14,328 bases of DNA from an uncultured Caryophanales bacterium (GCA_937895315.1 CALAWM010000100.1:1-14328), one strand, 5' to 3'; counted from the first letter of the stretch, positions 1 to 9,123 are shown. Numbers and translations: made by a program. The notes: a model not told the origin generated them from the letters alone.

Positions 1-213
<213 letters not shown>

Positions 214-232
214 TATATTACAAGCGAGGTTT

Positions 233-523
233 ATGATGGATAAAAAACTTATTAATGAATTAGCAAGCGAATTATACATTTCGCTCACCCCTGAAGAAGA
301 ACAAGAATTCTTAAAAGAATTCGATTATTTTCTTAAACAAGCGGCTTTATTAGCGGACATTGAAAATATTGATGAAACAAAACCTTTGGTTTTCCCGCTG
401 AATGTCGAAAGAACATATTTACGGGAAGATGAACCTGAAGAAACATTACCAGTTAACGAGATCTTAAGTAACTCCAAAAATGCCAAAGATGGTTTTGTGG
501 TTATTCCAAAGGTGGTGAAATAA
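233..523 (+). CDS. gatC: Asp-tRNA(Asn)/Glu-tRNA(Gln) amidotransferase subunit C
   Basis: This 96-residue protein has the size and layout of GatC: an N-terminal two-helix part (LINELASELYISLTPEE, then a helix around residues 25-45), a linker with the typical NIDETKPLVFPL stretch, and a C-terminal LREDEPEETLP segment followed by the VVIPKV tail. GatC is the small subunit that wraps around and stabilises the GatA-GatB interface; it has no active site. Two adjacent ATG codons open the gene. The partial ribosome binding site GAGGT at 226-230 is only 2 nt from the first ATG (233) and 5 nt from the second (236), so translation may well start at 236, giving 95 residues. The gene is 1 nt from gatA, as expected for subunits made in equal amounts. 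Confidence 0.93.
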   Translation: MMDKKLINELASELYISLTPEEEQEFLKEFDYFLKQAALLADIENIDETKPLVFPLNVERTYLREDEPEETLPVNEILSNSKNAKDGFVVIPKVVK

Positions 524-524
524 T

Positions 525-1973
525 ATGAGTCACCTAAATTTAACAATTGCGGAATTACATGCTTTATATGTAAGTGGATTAACAACCCCTCTTAACGTTG
601 TAAATGAAGTAATTTCTGCCTTAGAAAAAGACGAAAACAACATTTTAGAACAAACAATGTATGAAGAAGCGCGTATTTTTGCCGCGTCATTAAAAGAAGT
701 AGAAATTGATAACTTACTTTGGGGAATTCCTTTCCTTGTCAAAGATAATATCGCCACAAAAGGGGTTGAAACAACCGGAAGTACCAACATTTTAAACGGA
801 TATGTTTCCCTATTTGATGCCGAAGTCATTAAAAGATTAAAAGATCAAAAAGCCATTCCAATTGCCAAAACAACTATGGATGAACTTGGGATGGGTGGCA
901 AAGGAATGACCGGCCATAAAGGGATAACCATAAACCCATATTCTAAAGATAAATTACGGATTGTCGGTGGTTCAAGTAGCGGAAGCGCAAGTGGAGTCGC
1001 TAGTGGTTATGTCCCATTTGCCTTAGCAAGTGATACCGGAGACTCAATTCGAAAACCTGCAAGTCTTGCTGGTCTTGTCGGTTTTAAACCAACATGGGGT
1101 GAATTATCGCGTTATGGTTTATTCGCCTTTATGCCAACCCTCGATCATCTTGGCTTCTTTTCTAGAAGTGTTTATGACGCAAGTATATTATATGAATCAA
1201 TGCGGGGTTATGATCCTAAAGACTTCACTTCAAATAATAACCAAAACCATGTAAATAGTCTTGAAACATTAAGCAAACCATTAAAAGACCGCAAAATTGC
1301 TGTAATTGAACCGGTTTTTGCAAGGTTAAGAAACGAAGCGGTTATCAGTGAATTTAATAATCTTGTGCAAAAATTAGAGGAAGCGGGAGCAACTGTTATC
1401 TTTGTTTCATTTGACGAAAAACTTTTAAAGGCAATTTTACCGACATACTTAATTTTAAGTTGTAGTGAATCAACGGCAAGTAACGCCAGTTTATCGGGCA
1501 TTAATTTTGGCAATAAAAAAGAGGGATCAAGTTATGAAGAAATTGTGCTTAATACCCGAACTGAAGGTTTTACCAAGCGGATTAAGTTTCGGTTTTTACT
1601 AGGTGATTATTCTTTAGGTAAAAATAATCGTCATGCATTCTATGAAAGAGCGCAAAAAGCCCGGGCACTTATTGTTAAAGCCGTCAATGAAGTACTCGAT
1701 GATTTTGATGTAATCATGCTTCCGGCCGCGCCAAGTCATGCCCCTGTTCTTAATAAAGTCGATGAACCAAATAGTGAAATCGAAAATAACTACTTAGCAA
1801 TCGGTAATTTAGGCGGATTTCCATCCCTCACAATTCCTTTTGCCCTTGATAAGGGGTTACCACTAGGAATTAATATTACTGGTAAAGTTTTTGATGATCA
1901 TACCGTTTTAAGTGTCGGCTACCAAATCGAACAAATTACCAATCTATATAACTTACATGCGGGGCAAAGATAA
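525..1973 (+). CDS. gatA: Asp-tRNA(Asn)/Glu-tRNA(Gln) amidotransferase subunit A (amidase)
   Basis: GatA is an amidase-signature enzyme that hydrolyses glutamine and passes the ammonia to GatB for amidation of misacylated tRNA. At 482 residues it is full length. The amidase Ser-cisSer-Lys triad can be placed from motif spacing: Lys73 in GIPFLVKDN, cis-Ser150 in VGGSSSGSASG, and the nucleophile Ser174 in SDTGDSIRKPAS, with the usual 24-residue gap between the serines. The residue before the nucleophile is Asp rather than the common Gly (GDS instead of GGS), and the ELGMGGKG stretch ahead of it also departs from the usual form. Both resemble GatA of Mollicutes and relatives as I recall them. 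The gene follows gatC by 1 nt and its TAA overlaps the gatB ATG by one base (TAATG), which suggests translational coupling. Confidence 0.95.
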   Translation: MSHLNLTIAELHALYVSGLTTPLNVVNEVISALEKDENNILEQTMYEEARIFAASLKEVEIDNLLWGIPFLVKDNIATKGVETTGSTNILNGYVSLFDAEVIKRLKDQKAIPIAKTTMDELGMGGKGMTGHKGITINPYSKDKLRIVGGSSSGSASGVASGYVPFALASDTGDSIRKPASLAGLVGFKPTWGELSRYGLFAFMPTLDHLGFFSRSVYDASILYESMRGYDPKDFTSNNNQNHVNSLETLSKPLKDRKIAVIEPVFARLRNEAVISEFNNLVQKLEEAGATVIFVSFDEKLLKAILPTYLILSCSESTASNASLSGINFGNKKEGSSYEEIVLNTRTEGFTKRIKFRFLLGDYSLGKNNRHAFYERAQKARALIVKAVNEVLDDFDVIMLPAAPSHAPVLNKVDEPNSEIENNYLAIGNLGGFPSLTIPFALDKGLPLGINITGKVFDDHTVLSVGYQIEQITNLYNLHAGQR

Positions 1974-3400
1974 TGAAATACGAAGTAATTATTGGATTAG
2001 AAATCCACGTTGAAACCAAAACTAAAACAAAGATGTTCTCCGGGGCATCAAGTAATTTTGAATCTCCCGCGAACACCAATGTCAGTGTGATTGATATGGC
2101 CTTCCCCGGGACAATGCCAGCCGTTAATAAAAAAGCAGTTGAAAATGCCATTATGTTATCGAGTGCATTAAATATGACAATTGATCATGAATTACATTTT
2201 GATCGAAAGAATTATTTTTATAGCGACCTACCGAAAGGTTTTCAAATTACCCAAGAAAGACGGCCAATTGGCAGCAATGGTTATATCGAAATTGCTTTAG
2301 AAAATGGCACCAAACGTATTAATATTGAAAGACTACATATGGAAGAAGATACCGCTAAACAAATTCACCTGGCGGAGTTCACCCTTATTGATTATAATCG
2401 CGCTGGTTTACCGCTTGTGGAAATAGTTACTAAACCGGACATTCGAAGTGGTGAAGAAGCGATGGCATTTGTCGAAGCAATCCGTGAAATTGTTACTTTT
2501 ACCGGAGTAAGTGACGGAAAAATGGAAGAAGGGTCATTACGTTGTGACGTAAACATTTCCTTAAGACCAATCGGCAGTCAAAAATTTGGCACCAAAGTTG
2601 AAGTTAAAAACTTAAACTCAATTTCCAATATCGGGAAAGTAATTGACGCAGAAATTAAACGGCAAAGTAAACTTTTAGACGAAGGTTCCATCATTCTTAG
2701 TGAAACAAGACGATATGACGAAACCCTTAAAGATACGGTTTTGATGCGTCTTAAAGATAATGCGATTGATTATAAATACTTTCCCGATGGCAATATTGCT
2801 CCAATAACGCTTCACGAAGAGTATGTGCAAAAAGTAATCAAAGGTATGCCAGAATTACCAAATACAAAACGGGAACGTTACAAAAACGCCTTCAAACTTA
2901 ATAACCATGAAATAAATATCATCCTTCAATCCAAAGATCTAACGCTTTATTTTGATGAAGGAACGCTTGTTACTAAAAACTATAAAACGCTTATCAATTT
3001 CATCATTGGTGAACTTAGTGCCTACCTTAATAAAGAAGGAAAAACATTGAAAGATATCGCATTAACCCCGCAAAACCTTGCTAAATTAGTCGATTTAGTA
3101 AGTGAAGGTAAATTATCTAACGCCCAAGCTAGAGAAGTATTTGGCCATATTGTTATGACAAATATTGATCCCGAAACGAAAGCCAAAGAGTTGAACTTGG
3201 TCCAAGTTAGCGACACTGATTTTATTTTAAAAGTGATTAATGAAGTAATCGACGAAAATCTTAGTGTCATCGACGATATTAAAAACGGCAAAGATCGAGC
3301 AATGGGCTTCCTTGTTGGTCAAGTAATGAAAAAGACCGGGGGAAAAGTTAATCCTGCCCTTGCCAGTTCATTAATGAAACAAGAAATAAACAAACGATAA
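1973..3400 (+). CDS. gatB: Asp-tRNA(Asn)/Glu-tRNA(Gln) amidotransferase subunit B
   Basis: GatB binds the misacylated tRNA, activates the glutamate or aspartate side chain with ATP and uses ammonia from GatA to make Gln-tRNA or Asn-tRNA. The 475-residue protein is full length. It shows the N-terminal catalytic-domain motifs in order: VIIGLEIHVETKTKTKMFSG (residues 5-24), FDRKNYFYSDLPKG (76-89), HMEEDTAK (122-129), LPLVEIVTKPDI (147-158) and EEGSLRCDVNIS (185-196). The last ~150 residues form the helical, YqeY-like tRNA-binding part. The SVIDMAFPG segment (38-46) is the cysteine-free version I associate with Bacilli such as Staphylococcus. The start is fixed by the TAATG overlap with gatA. The stop is only 6 nt from the preQ1 riboswitch helix, with no terminator between. 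Confidence 0.95.
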   Translation: MKYEVIIGLEIHVETKTKTKMFSGASSNFESPANTNVSVIDMAFPGTMPAVNKKAVENAIMLSSALNMTIDHELHFDRKNYFYSDLPKGFQITQERRPIGSNGYIEIALENGTKRINIERLHMEEDTAKQIHLAEFTLIDYNRAGLPLVEIVTKPDIRSGEEAMAFVEAIREIVTFTGVSDGKMEEGSLRCDVNISLRPIGSQKFGTKVEVKNLNSISNIGKVIDAEIKRQSKLLDEGSIILSETRRYDETLKDTVLMRLKDNAIDYKYFPDGNIAPITLHEEYVQKVIKGMPELPNTKRERYKNAFKLNNHEINIILQSKDLTLYFDEGTLVTKNYKTLINFIIGELSAYLNKEGKTLKDIALTPQNLAKLVDLVSEGKLSNAQAREVFGHIVMTNIDPETKAKELNLVQVSDTDFILKVINEVIDENLSVIDDIKNGKDRAMGFLVGQVMKKTGGKVNPALASSLMKQEINKR

Positions 3401-3404
3401 AGAA

Positions 3405-3444
3405 GTGGGTGTTCCTTGCCTAACCACCCCGTAAAAACAAGGAG
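3405..3444 (+). promoter_or_regulatory. class I preQ1 riboswitch controlling queT translation
   Basis: The gatB-queT gap folds as an H-type pseudoknot with the preQ1-I plan. P1 is GGGTG (3407-3411) with CACCC (3425-3429). Loop 1 is TT (3412-3413). P2 is CCTTG (3414-3418) with CAAGG (3438-3442), five perfect pairs. Loop 2 is CCTAAC (3419-3424) and loop 3 is CGTAAAAA (3430-3437), A-rich as the class requires. Loop lengths of 2, 6 and 8 nt match the Bacillus subtilis element as I remember it. The 3' strand of P2 contains most of the AAGGAG ribosome binding site (3439-3444) of queT, so preQ1 binding should hide it and switch translation off. There is no T-tract, so control is probably at translation. 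queT is a known target of this riboswitch class, which strongly supports the call. Confidence 0.9.
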
Positions 3445-3449
3445 AATAA

Positions 3450-5081
<1,632 letters not shown>

Positions 5082-5082
<1 letters not shown>

Positions 5083-6116
5083 TGGATGTAAATTTATTTG
5101 ATTTTTATCTTCCTGAAGAATTAATCGCGCAAAAACCAAGTGAATTACGACAAAATGCCCGTCTTTTAGTTTTAAATAAAGATGAAAAAACGATTGTTGA
5201 TGAACATTTTTATGACATAACAAAGTACTTTAATAAAGGTGATGTCTTAGTTCTTAATAACACAAAAGTAATCCCTGCTAGATTACGCGGGGTGAAAGTT
5301 CCAACCGGCGCCCACATTGAAACGATCCTTTTAAAAGCACTCCCGGACGATCATTATGAAGTGCTCATTGGTAATGCCAAAGCCTTTAAAGTCGGCAACA
5401 TTGTAAGTTTTGGTGATGGCCTTTTACTGATGGAATGTATTGAGAAAAAAGATGAAGGAATTCACATTGTTAAGTTTAAATATGATGGTATTTTTCTTGA
5501 AATATTAGATAAAGTGGGGACAATGCCGCTTCCTCCATACATCAAAGATGACAGTGCAAAATATGCAAGATACCAAACAGTTTTTGCGAAAATTCCTGGA
5601 AGCGCGGCCGCCCCGACTGCAGGCTTTCATTTCACAACCGAAATATTAGATATTTTACGTAATATTGGGGTTGAAATTTTAGAAGTCACTTTGCATATTG
5701 GCTTAGGCACTTTTAAACCCGTCAGTGTTCAAGACACAAAAGATCATGTAATGCACTATGAAACCTATGAAATATGTGAAGAAGTAGCCACGAAACTAAA
5801 TGTTGCCTTGAAAGAAAAAAGACGAATCATTAGTGTTGGTACGACCGCCACAAGAACACTTGAGGCCAATTACTTAAAATATAATAAAATTGTAGCGACG
5901 AACGAAGCCACGAATCTTTTTATTACCCCTGGTTCAAAGTTTAATGTGATCAGTGCCCTAATTACCAACTTTCATTTACCGAAATCAACGCTTATTATGC
6001 TCGTCAGCGCTTTCGCTGATCGTGAATATATTTTAAAAGCTTATAATCACGCCGTAAAAGAAAAATATCGCTTTTTCTCCTTTGGTGATGTAATGTATAT
6101 ATATGGACAAAATTAA
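5082..6116 (+). CDS. queA: S-adenosylmethionine:tRNA ribosyltransferase-isomerase
   Basis: QueA transfers and isomerises the ribosyl part of S-adenosylmethionine onto preQ1 already in tRNA, giving epoxyqueuosine. The protein is 344 residues, the normal length. Characteristic blocks are present from end to end: FDFYLPEELIAQKP at the N-terminus, VLVLNNTKVIPARL (about 54-67), MPLPPYI (about 147-153), YQTVFAKIPGSAAAPTAGFHFT (about 163-184), LHIGLGTFKPV (about 204-214), VGTTATRTLE (about 250-259), and the C-terminal NFHLPKSTLIMLVSAF and YRFFSFGDVMYI. The start is fixed by the TAATG overlap with tgt, with an AGAGG site about 6 nt upstream. The 3' end overlaps queH by 14 nt. It is the middle enzymatic step of this local salvage pathway. 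Confidence 0.97.
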
Positions 6117-6765
6117 TTATTACAACGTTTCGCTTGAAGAAATTGAAAAGTTCAAGAATCTCGACAAGAAACCACGCCTTGCCCTCCACGCTTGCTGCGC
6201 CCCTTGTTCAAGTCATACTCTGGAGTTTGTAACCCAATTTTTTGATGTTACGATCGTTTATGAAAATAGCAATATTTACCCTGAAAAAGAGTTTTTAATT
6301 CGCCGTAATGAAGTCGAATGGTTCGTGGGCGAGTTTAATAAACGCAATAATCGCGATGTAAAAGTTGTATTTTTGCCTTATGATCACGAAGGATATATGG
6401 CGAGTTTAAGACATCTCGCAAACGATAAAGAAGGGGGCGAACGGTGCAAATTATGTTACGCTAAACATATTGAAGATGCCCTTAAATGGGGCAGTGAACA
6501 CGGCTTTGAATATGCCTCCACCACCCTTACTATTTCCCGGCAAAAAAACTCTCAAGTCATTAATGAAGTGGCTAAAGAAGTCGCCCCAAAATATCCAAAT
6601 ATAAAATATTTTTATAGTGATTTCAAGAAAAAAGGCGGCCAAGAACGCGTGCAACAACTAAAAAAAGAATATAACCTCTATCAACAAAAATATTGTGGTT
6701 GTGAATATAGTTATCGCGACACAGTTCTCCAAAATAATGGTCAAAAAGAAGACCAAAATCACTAA
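6103..6765 (+). CDS. queH: epoxyqueuosine reductase QueH
   Basis: QueH reduces epoxyqueuosine to queuosine in tRNA and is a non-homologous replacement for the cobalamin-dependent QueG. The 220-residue protein shows the family cysteine pattern: CCAPCSS after LALHA (Cys31, Cys32, Cys35), ERCKLCY (Cys115, Cys118) and YCGCEYS (Cys198, Cys200), which in the family bind an iron-sulfur cluster and a further iron. The STTLTISRQKN block (139-149) is also typical. The ATG lies inside queA (14-nt overlap) with no good ribosome binding site of its own, so translational coupling to queA is likely. A short polar tail (NNGQKEDQNH) ends the protein. It is the last gene before the intrinsic terminator, so the operon carries all steps from preQ1 uptake to queuosine. 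Confidence 0.93.
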   Translation: MDKINYYNVSLEEIEKFKNLDKKPRLALHACCAPCSSHTLEFVTQFFDVTIVYENSNIYPEKEFLIRRNEVEWFVGEFNKRNNRDVKVVFLPYDHEGYMASLRHLANDKEGGERCKLCYAKHIEDALKWGSEHGFEYASTTLTISRQKNSQVINEVAKEVAPKYPNIKYFYSDFKKKGGQERVQQLKKEYNLYQQKYCGCEYSYRDTVLQNNGQKEDQNH

Positions 6766-6767
6766 TA

Positions 6768-6856
6768 TTTCACGAATTTTAGTCAAAAACACGTAAAAAT
6801 GACAACAACTGGAACCGCTTGCAAAAGTGGTTTTTTTCACGATTTTTAGGCAAAAA
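6768..6856 (+). repeat. imperfect 22-nt direct repeat flanking the queH terminator
   Basis: The stretches at 6768-6789 and 6835-6856 match at 20 of 22 positions. They read TTTCACGAATTTTAG then TCAAAAA in the first copy, and TTTCACGATTTTTAG then GCAAAAA in the second. They are 67 nt apart and sit on either side of the terminator hairpin. They are AT-rich, so some similarity could be chance, but the shared CACGA and TTTTAG cores favour a true duplication. No function is known to me. Confidence 0.5.
6813..6837 (+). terminator. Rho-independent terminator of the queT-tgt-queA-queH operon
   Basis: AACCGCTT (6813-6820), a GCAA tetraloop (6821-6824) and AAGTGGTT (6825-6832) form an 8-bp stem with one G-U pair, followed by a T-tract running to 6837. 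A GNRA loop and an immediate run of seven T residues make this a strong intrinsic terminator. It lies 48 nt after the queH stop and separates the queuosine genes from the ribosomal protein operon. The opposite strand has no T-run after the stem, so termination is one-way. Confidence 0.93.
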
Positions 6857-6897
6857 TTATTGTTTTCCATTTTCGGTTTTTTGCCATCGTTTTTGCC
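6849..6897. repeat. cluster of GGCAAAAA / TTTTTGCC elements upstream of the S10 promoter
   Basis: GGCAAAAA occurs at 6849-6856, and its exact complement TTTTTGCC at 6878-6885 and again at 6890-6897, 12 nt apart and separated by ATCG. The first two could pair as an 8-bp stem with a 21-nt loop. Alternatively these may be DNA sites for a regulator or curved A-tract DNA upstream of the promoter. The composition here is so AT-rich that chance cannot be excluded. Confidence 0.35.
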
Positions 6898-6934
6898 CTT
6901 ATATATAAAAAGTGTGTTTTTTATGTGTTTATCG

Positions 6935-6963
6935 TTGACATATAGTGATGGTTTTAGTATTAT
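6935..6963 (+). promoter_or_regulatory. sigma-A promoter of the S10-spc ribosomal protein operon
   Basis: A perfect -35 box TTGACA (6935-6940) is followed by an ideal 17-nt spacer and a near-consensus -10 box TATTAT (6958-6963), predicting a transcription start near 6969-6971. The DNA just upstream (6900-6930) is rich in A and T runs and may act as an UP element. It lies 131 nt before rpsJ. The strength fits the high demand for ribosomal proteins, and no further promoter is evident before the window ends. Confidence 0.9.
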
Positions 6964-6969
6964 TTAGCA

Positions 6970-7093
6970 AGTTAATGGTCGCGATGAAATGCGAGGTTGC
7001 CGATACACCTACAAGCGTTGTCATGAAGTGTAAGCGGGGAATTCGCAGTGAGCGTCCACTAACAACCTGTAGATGTAAGGAGGAAAATAATTC
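6970..7093 (+). promoter_or_regulatory. structured 5' leader of the S10 operon, candidate autoregulatory RNA
   Basis: The transcript should begin with about 124 nt of untranslated RNA that can fold well. TCGC (6979-6982) pairs with GCGA (6991-6994). A long-range helix joins TACA-C-CTACA (7004-7013) to TGTAG-A-TGTA (7068-7077), nine pairs with one C-A mismatch, ending against the ribosome binding site AAGGAGG (7077-7083). Inside it GTTGT (7017-7021) pairs with ACAAC (7062-7066), enclosing GCG/CGC (7034-7036 with 7044-7046) and AGTG/CACT (7047-7050 with 7057-7060; AGTG at 7027-7030 is an alternative partner). S10 operon leaders are controlled by protein L4 in some bacteria, and L4 is encoded here. 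Its role in this genome is inference; the pairing is seen in the sequence. Confidence 0.6.
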
Positions 7094-7405
7094 ATGGCAG
7101 GAAAAAACAAAATCCGGGTTCGACTCCAAAGTTACGACCACACGCTACTTGATCAAGCAGTAGCCAAGATCGTTGAACAAGCAGTCGAAAGTGGTGCCAA
7201 GGTCATTGGACCCATTCCGCTCCCAACACAAAGAGAAGTGTTCACGGTGTTAAGAGCGGTCCACAAGTACAAAGATGCGCGTGAGCAATTCGAAATTAGA
7301 ACACACAAAAGATTGATCGATATTACCGACCCAACGAAAAAGACAATCGAATTCTTACGGAAATTCGAACTCCCAAGTGGTGTCGACATCGATATTAAGA
7401 TTTAG
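7094..7405 (+). CDS. rpsJ: 30S ribosomal protein S10
   Basis: S10 is a small-subunit head protein and also NusE, which joins the transcription antitermination complex with NusB. The 103 residues match the family in length and sequence: [22 protein letters not shown] at the start, the [39 protein letters not shown] core (about residues 39-77), and the [10 protein letters not shown] end. The ATG is 10 nt after a perfect AAGGAGG (7077-7083). It is first in the S10 operon. Its TAG stop is part of the AGGAGGT ribosome binding site of rplC. Codon choice shifts here to C-ending codons such as AAC, ATC and GTC, as expected of highly expressed genes. Confidence 0.98.
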   Translation: MAGKNKIRVRLQSYDHTLLDQAVAKIVEQAVESGAKVIGPIPLPTQREVFTVLRAVHKYKDAREQFEIRTHKRLIDITDPTKKTIEFLRKFELPSGVDIDIKI

Positions 7406-7416
7406 GAGGTAGAGAA

Positions 7417-8094
7417 ATGAAAGCAATTATTGGCCGCAAAATTGGCATGACCCAAGTATTCACGCAAGATGGCTCCATCTACCCCGTAACAGTCGTTGAA
7501 GTCTTACCAAACGTTGTCACCCAAGTGAAAACAGTGGAAAAAGATGGCTACAACGCCATTCAAGTCGGATACGAAGACAAAAAACCAAGTCGGGTAAATA
7601 AGCCACAAAAAGGCATATTCGAAAAAGCAGGAGTCACCCCAAAATACGAATTACACGAATTACAAGGTGATGAAATGCAAAACTACGCTCTCGGAAGTGA
7701 AATCAAAGTTGATATCTTCTCCGCTGGCGAAATCGTTGACGTTGTTGGCACAAGTAAGGGACATGGGTTCACCGGTCCAGTCAAACGTCACAATTACCAT
7801 ATCGGACCAAAAGCCCACGGTTCTGGTTACCACCGCGGTGTCGGTAGTATGGCTAACGTCGGACGTATCCAAAGAGTTGTCCCAGGCAAGAAAATGGCTG
7901 GACACATGGGTCACGAACGCGTAACCATCTTAAACTTACTCGTCGTCGACGTGTTAAAAGACAAAAATGCCATCTTAATTAAAGGTGCATTACCAGGTCC
8001 AAAATACTCAATTGTCAAAATTAGAAGTGCATTGAAAGAACAATTACACAAAAAAGAAGTAAAAGAACTCTTAAACCGCACTAACGCAGAATAG
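7417..8094 (+). CDS. rplC: 50S ribosomal protein L3
   Basis: L3 is an early-assembling 23S rRNA-binding protein whose long loop reaches towards the peptidyl transferase centre. The family landmarks are clear: the MKAIIGRKIGMTQVF start, the GTSKGHGFTGPVKRHNYHIGP region (about residues 110-130), AHGSGYHRGVGSMANVGRI (about 133-151), the GKKMAGHMGHERVT segment, and the LLIKG-like ILIKGALPGPKYSIV strand. At 225 residues it is about 15 longer than usual because of a polar C-terminal tail (KEQLHKKEVKELLNRTNAE). Its ATG is 9 nt after AGGAGGT, which overlaps the rpsJ stop. Confidence 0.98.
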   Translation: MKAIIGRKIGMTQVFTQDGSIYPVTVVEVLPNVVTQVKTVEKDGYNAIQVGYEDKKPSRVNKPQKGIFEKAGVTPKYELHELQGDEMQNYALGSEIKVDIFSAGEIVDVVGTSKGHGFTGPVKRHNYHIGPKAHGSGYHRGVGSMANVGRIQRVVPGKKMAGHMGHERVTILNLLVVDVLKDKNAILIKGALPGPKYSIVKIRSALKEQLHKKEVKELLNRTNAE

Positions 8095-8111
8095 AAACGG
8101 AGGAGACTGTT

Positions 8112-8756
8112 ATGGCAAATGAAAAAGTAAAAGCAATCTCTTATCCGGTGGTTAACGCAAGCGGCGAAAAAGTCGGCACCATGAAACTTGCCGGAGAAGT
8201 ATTCGGGGTTGAAGTCCACGAAGACGTCCTCCATCAAGCAGTTGTCACTTATCTCGCCAACCGTCGTCAAGCAACCAGCAAAACAAAAGATCGCTCAGAA
8301 GTAAGCGGTGGTGGTAAAAAACCATGGCGGCAAAAAGGTACAGGACGTGCCCGTGCCGGTAGTAGCCGTTCCCCAATCTGGGTTGGTGGTGGCGTTGTGT
8401 TTGGACCAACCGGCGAACAAAACTACAAACTCTCAATGAACAAGAAAGCCCACGCCTTAGCCTTAAGAAGTGCGCTCTCCTTGAAAGTTAAAGAAAAAGC
8501 CTTCATCGTCATTGATGAAGCACTCGAAGTTGAACCAAAAACAAAAGAAGCGGCAAACCTTCTTAAAACCATTGGTGCAACTGGCAAAGTCTTATTAATA
8601 AGTGATGACAACAAAAACTTATTACTCGCGACCCAAAACTTACCTAACGTCCAACGCGTTAGCCAAGATAACGTCGCCGTCTATGACTTATTAAATGCTG
8701 ATCAAATCGTAATCGAAAAAGCAACACTTGTTGCGTTCACAGGAGGGCTACGCTAA
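8112..8756 (+). CDS. rplD: 50S ribosomal protein L4
   Basis: L4 binds 23S rRNA; its extended loop lines the peptide exit tunnel opposite L22. In some bacteria it also represses the S10 operon through the leader RNA. The 214-residue protein has the tunnel loop intact: GGGKKPWRQKGTGRARAGSSRSPIWVGGGVVFGP (about residues 65-98), including the KPWRQKGTGRAR run where macrolide-resistance changes are known. The globular part ends with VAFTGGLR. The start follows GGAGGAG by about 8 nt. The TAA overlaps the rplW ATG by one base (TAATG). If the upstream leader is regulatory, this is the likeliest effector. Confidence 0.98.
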   Translation: MANEKVKAISYPVVNASGEKVGTMKLAGEVFGVEVHEDVLHQAVVTYLANRRQATSKTKDRSEVSGGGKKPWRQKGTGRARAGSSRSPIWVGGGVVFGPTGEQNYKLSMNKKAHALALRSALSLKVKEKAFIVIDEALEVEPKTKEAANLLKTIGATGKVLLISDDNKNLLLATQNLPNVQRVSQDNVAVYDLLNADQIVIEKATLVAFTGGLR

Positions 8757-9103
8757 TGGCAACTAGAAAACCAACAAAAAAAGCGGAACAAAAGTTACTT
8801 GTTAAAAAAGCAACCATCGCCCAATTTGATCTCATCGTCCGTCCTATCATTACTGAAAAGACCATGGCGCTCATGCAAGATCAAAACAAAGTTACGATTG
8901 AAGTACCAAAATCCGCAAACAAAGACGCAATTAAAGACGCATTCGAAGCTGTCTTCAATGTCACCGTTACTGATGTCAAAGTCATTAACACCACTGGCAA
9001 GAAAACCCGGAGAGGCGGCCGCTATGAAGGCACCATCCCCGCAGTTAAAAAAGCAATTGTCACAGTAAAAGAAGGTCAAGCAATCGACCTCTTCAAAGAA
9101 TAA
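8756..9103 (+). CDS. rplW: 50S ribosomal protein L23 with basic N-terminal extension
   Basis: L23 sits at the exit of the peptide tunnel and docks trigger factor and the signal recognition particle. The conserved core begins at [12 protein letters not shown] (about residue 26) and runs through [60 protein letters not shown], named here by its main blocks. At 115 residues it is about 20 longer than usual, because the start carries a Lys-rich stretch ([20 protein letters not shown]). The start is fixed by the TAATG overlap with rplD and an AGGAGG site at 8741-8746. No Met closer to the core could serve as the start without removing conserved residues, so the extension is probably real. Confidence 0.97.
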   Translation: MATRKPTKKAEQKLLVKKATIAQFDLIVRPIITEKTMALMQDQNKVTIEVPKSANKDAIKDAFEAVFNVTVTDVKVINTTGKKTRRGGRYEGTIPAVKKAIVTVKEGQAIDLFKE

Positions 9104-9123
9104 AGACGGGAAGGAGAAACATT

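Noticed and set aside
3407-3429. Terminator hairpin after gatB
   Set aside because: The stem is only 5 bp with no T-tract after it, and the same strands are P1 of a complete preQ1-I pseudoknot.
6945-7163. 72-codon open frame across the S10 leader and the start of rpsJ
   Set aside because: It has no ribosome binding site, its first ATG lies upstream of the predicted transcription start, it overlaps rpsJ in another frame, and the protein resembles nothing. The same bases form the leader helices.
8370-8405. Val in place of Arg in the L4 loop (PIWVGGG instead of the commoner WRGGG) as a macrolide-resistance change
   Set aside because: This position varies among L4 proteins, and the known resistance segment KPWRQKGTGRAR is unchanged, so there is no basis for a resistance claim.
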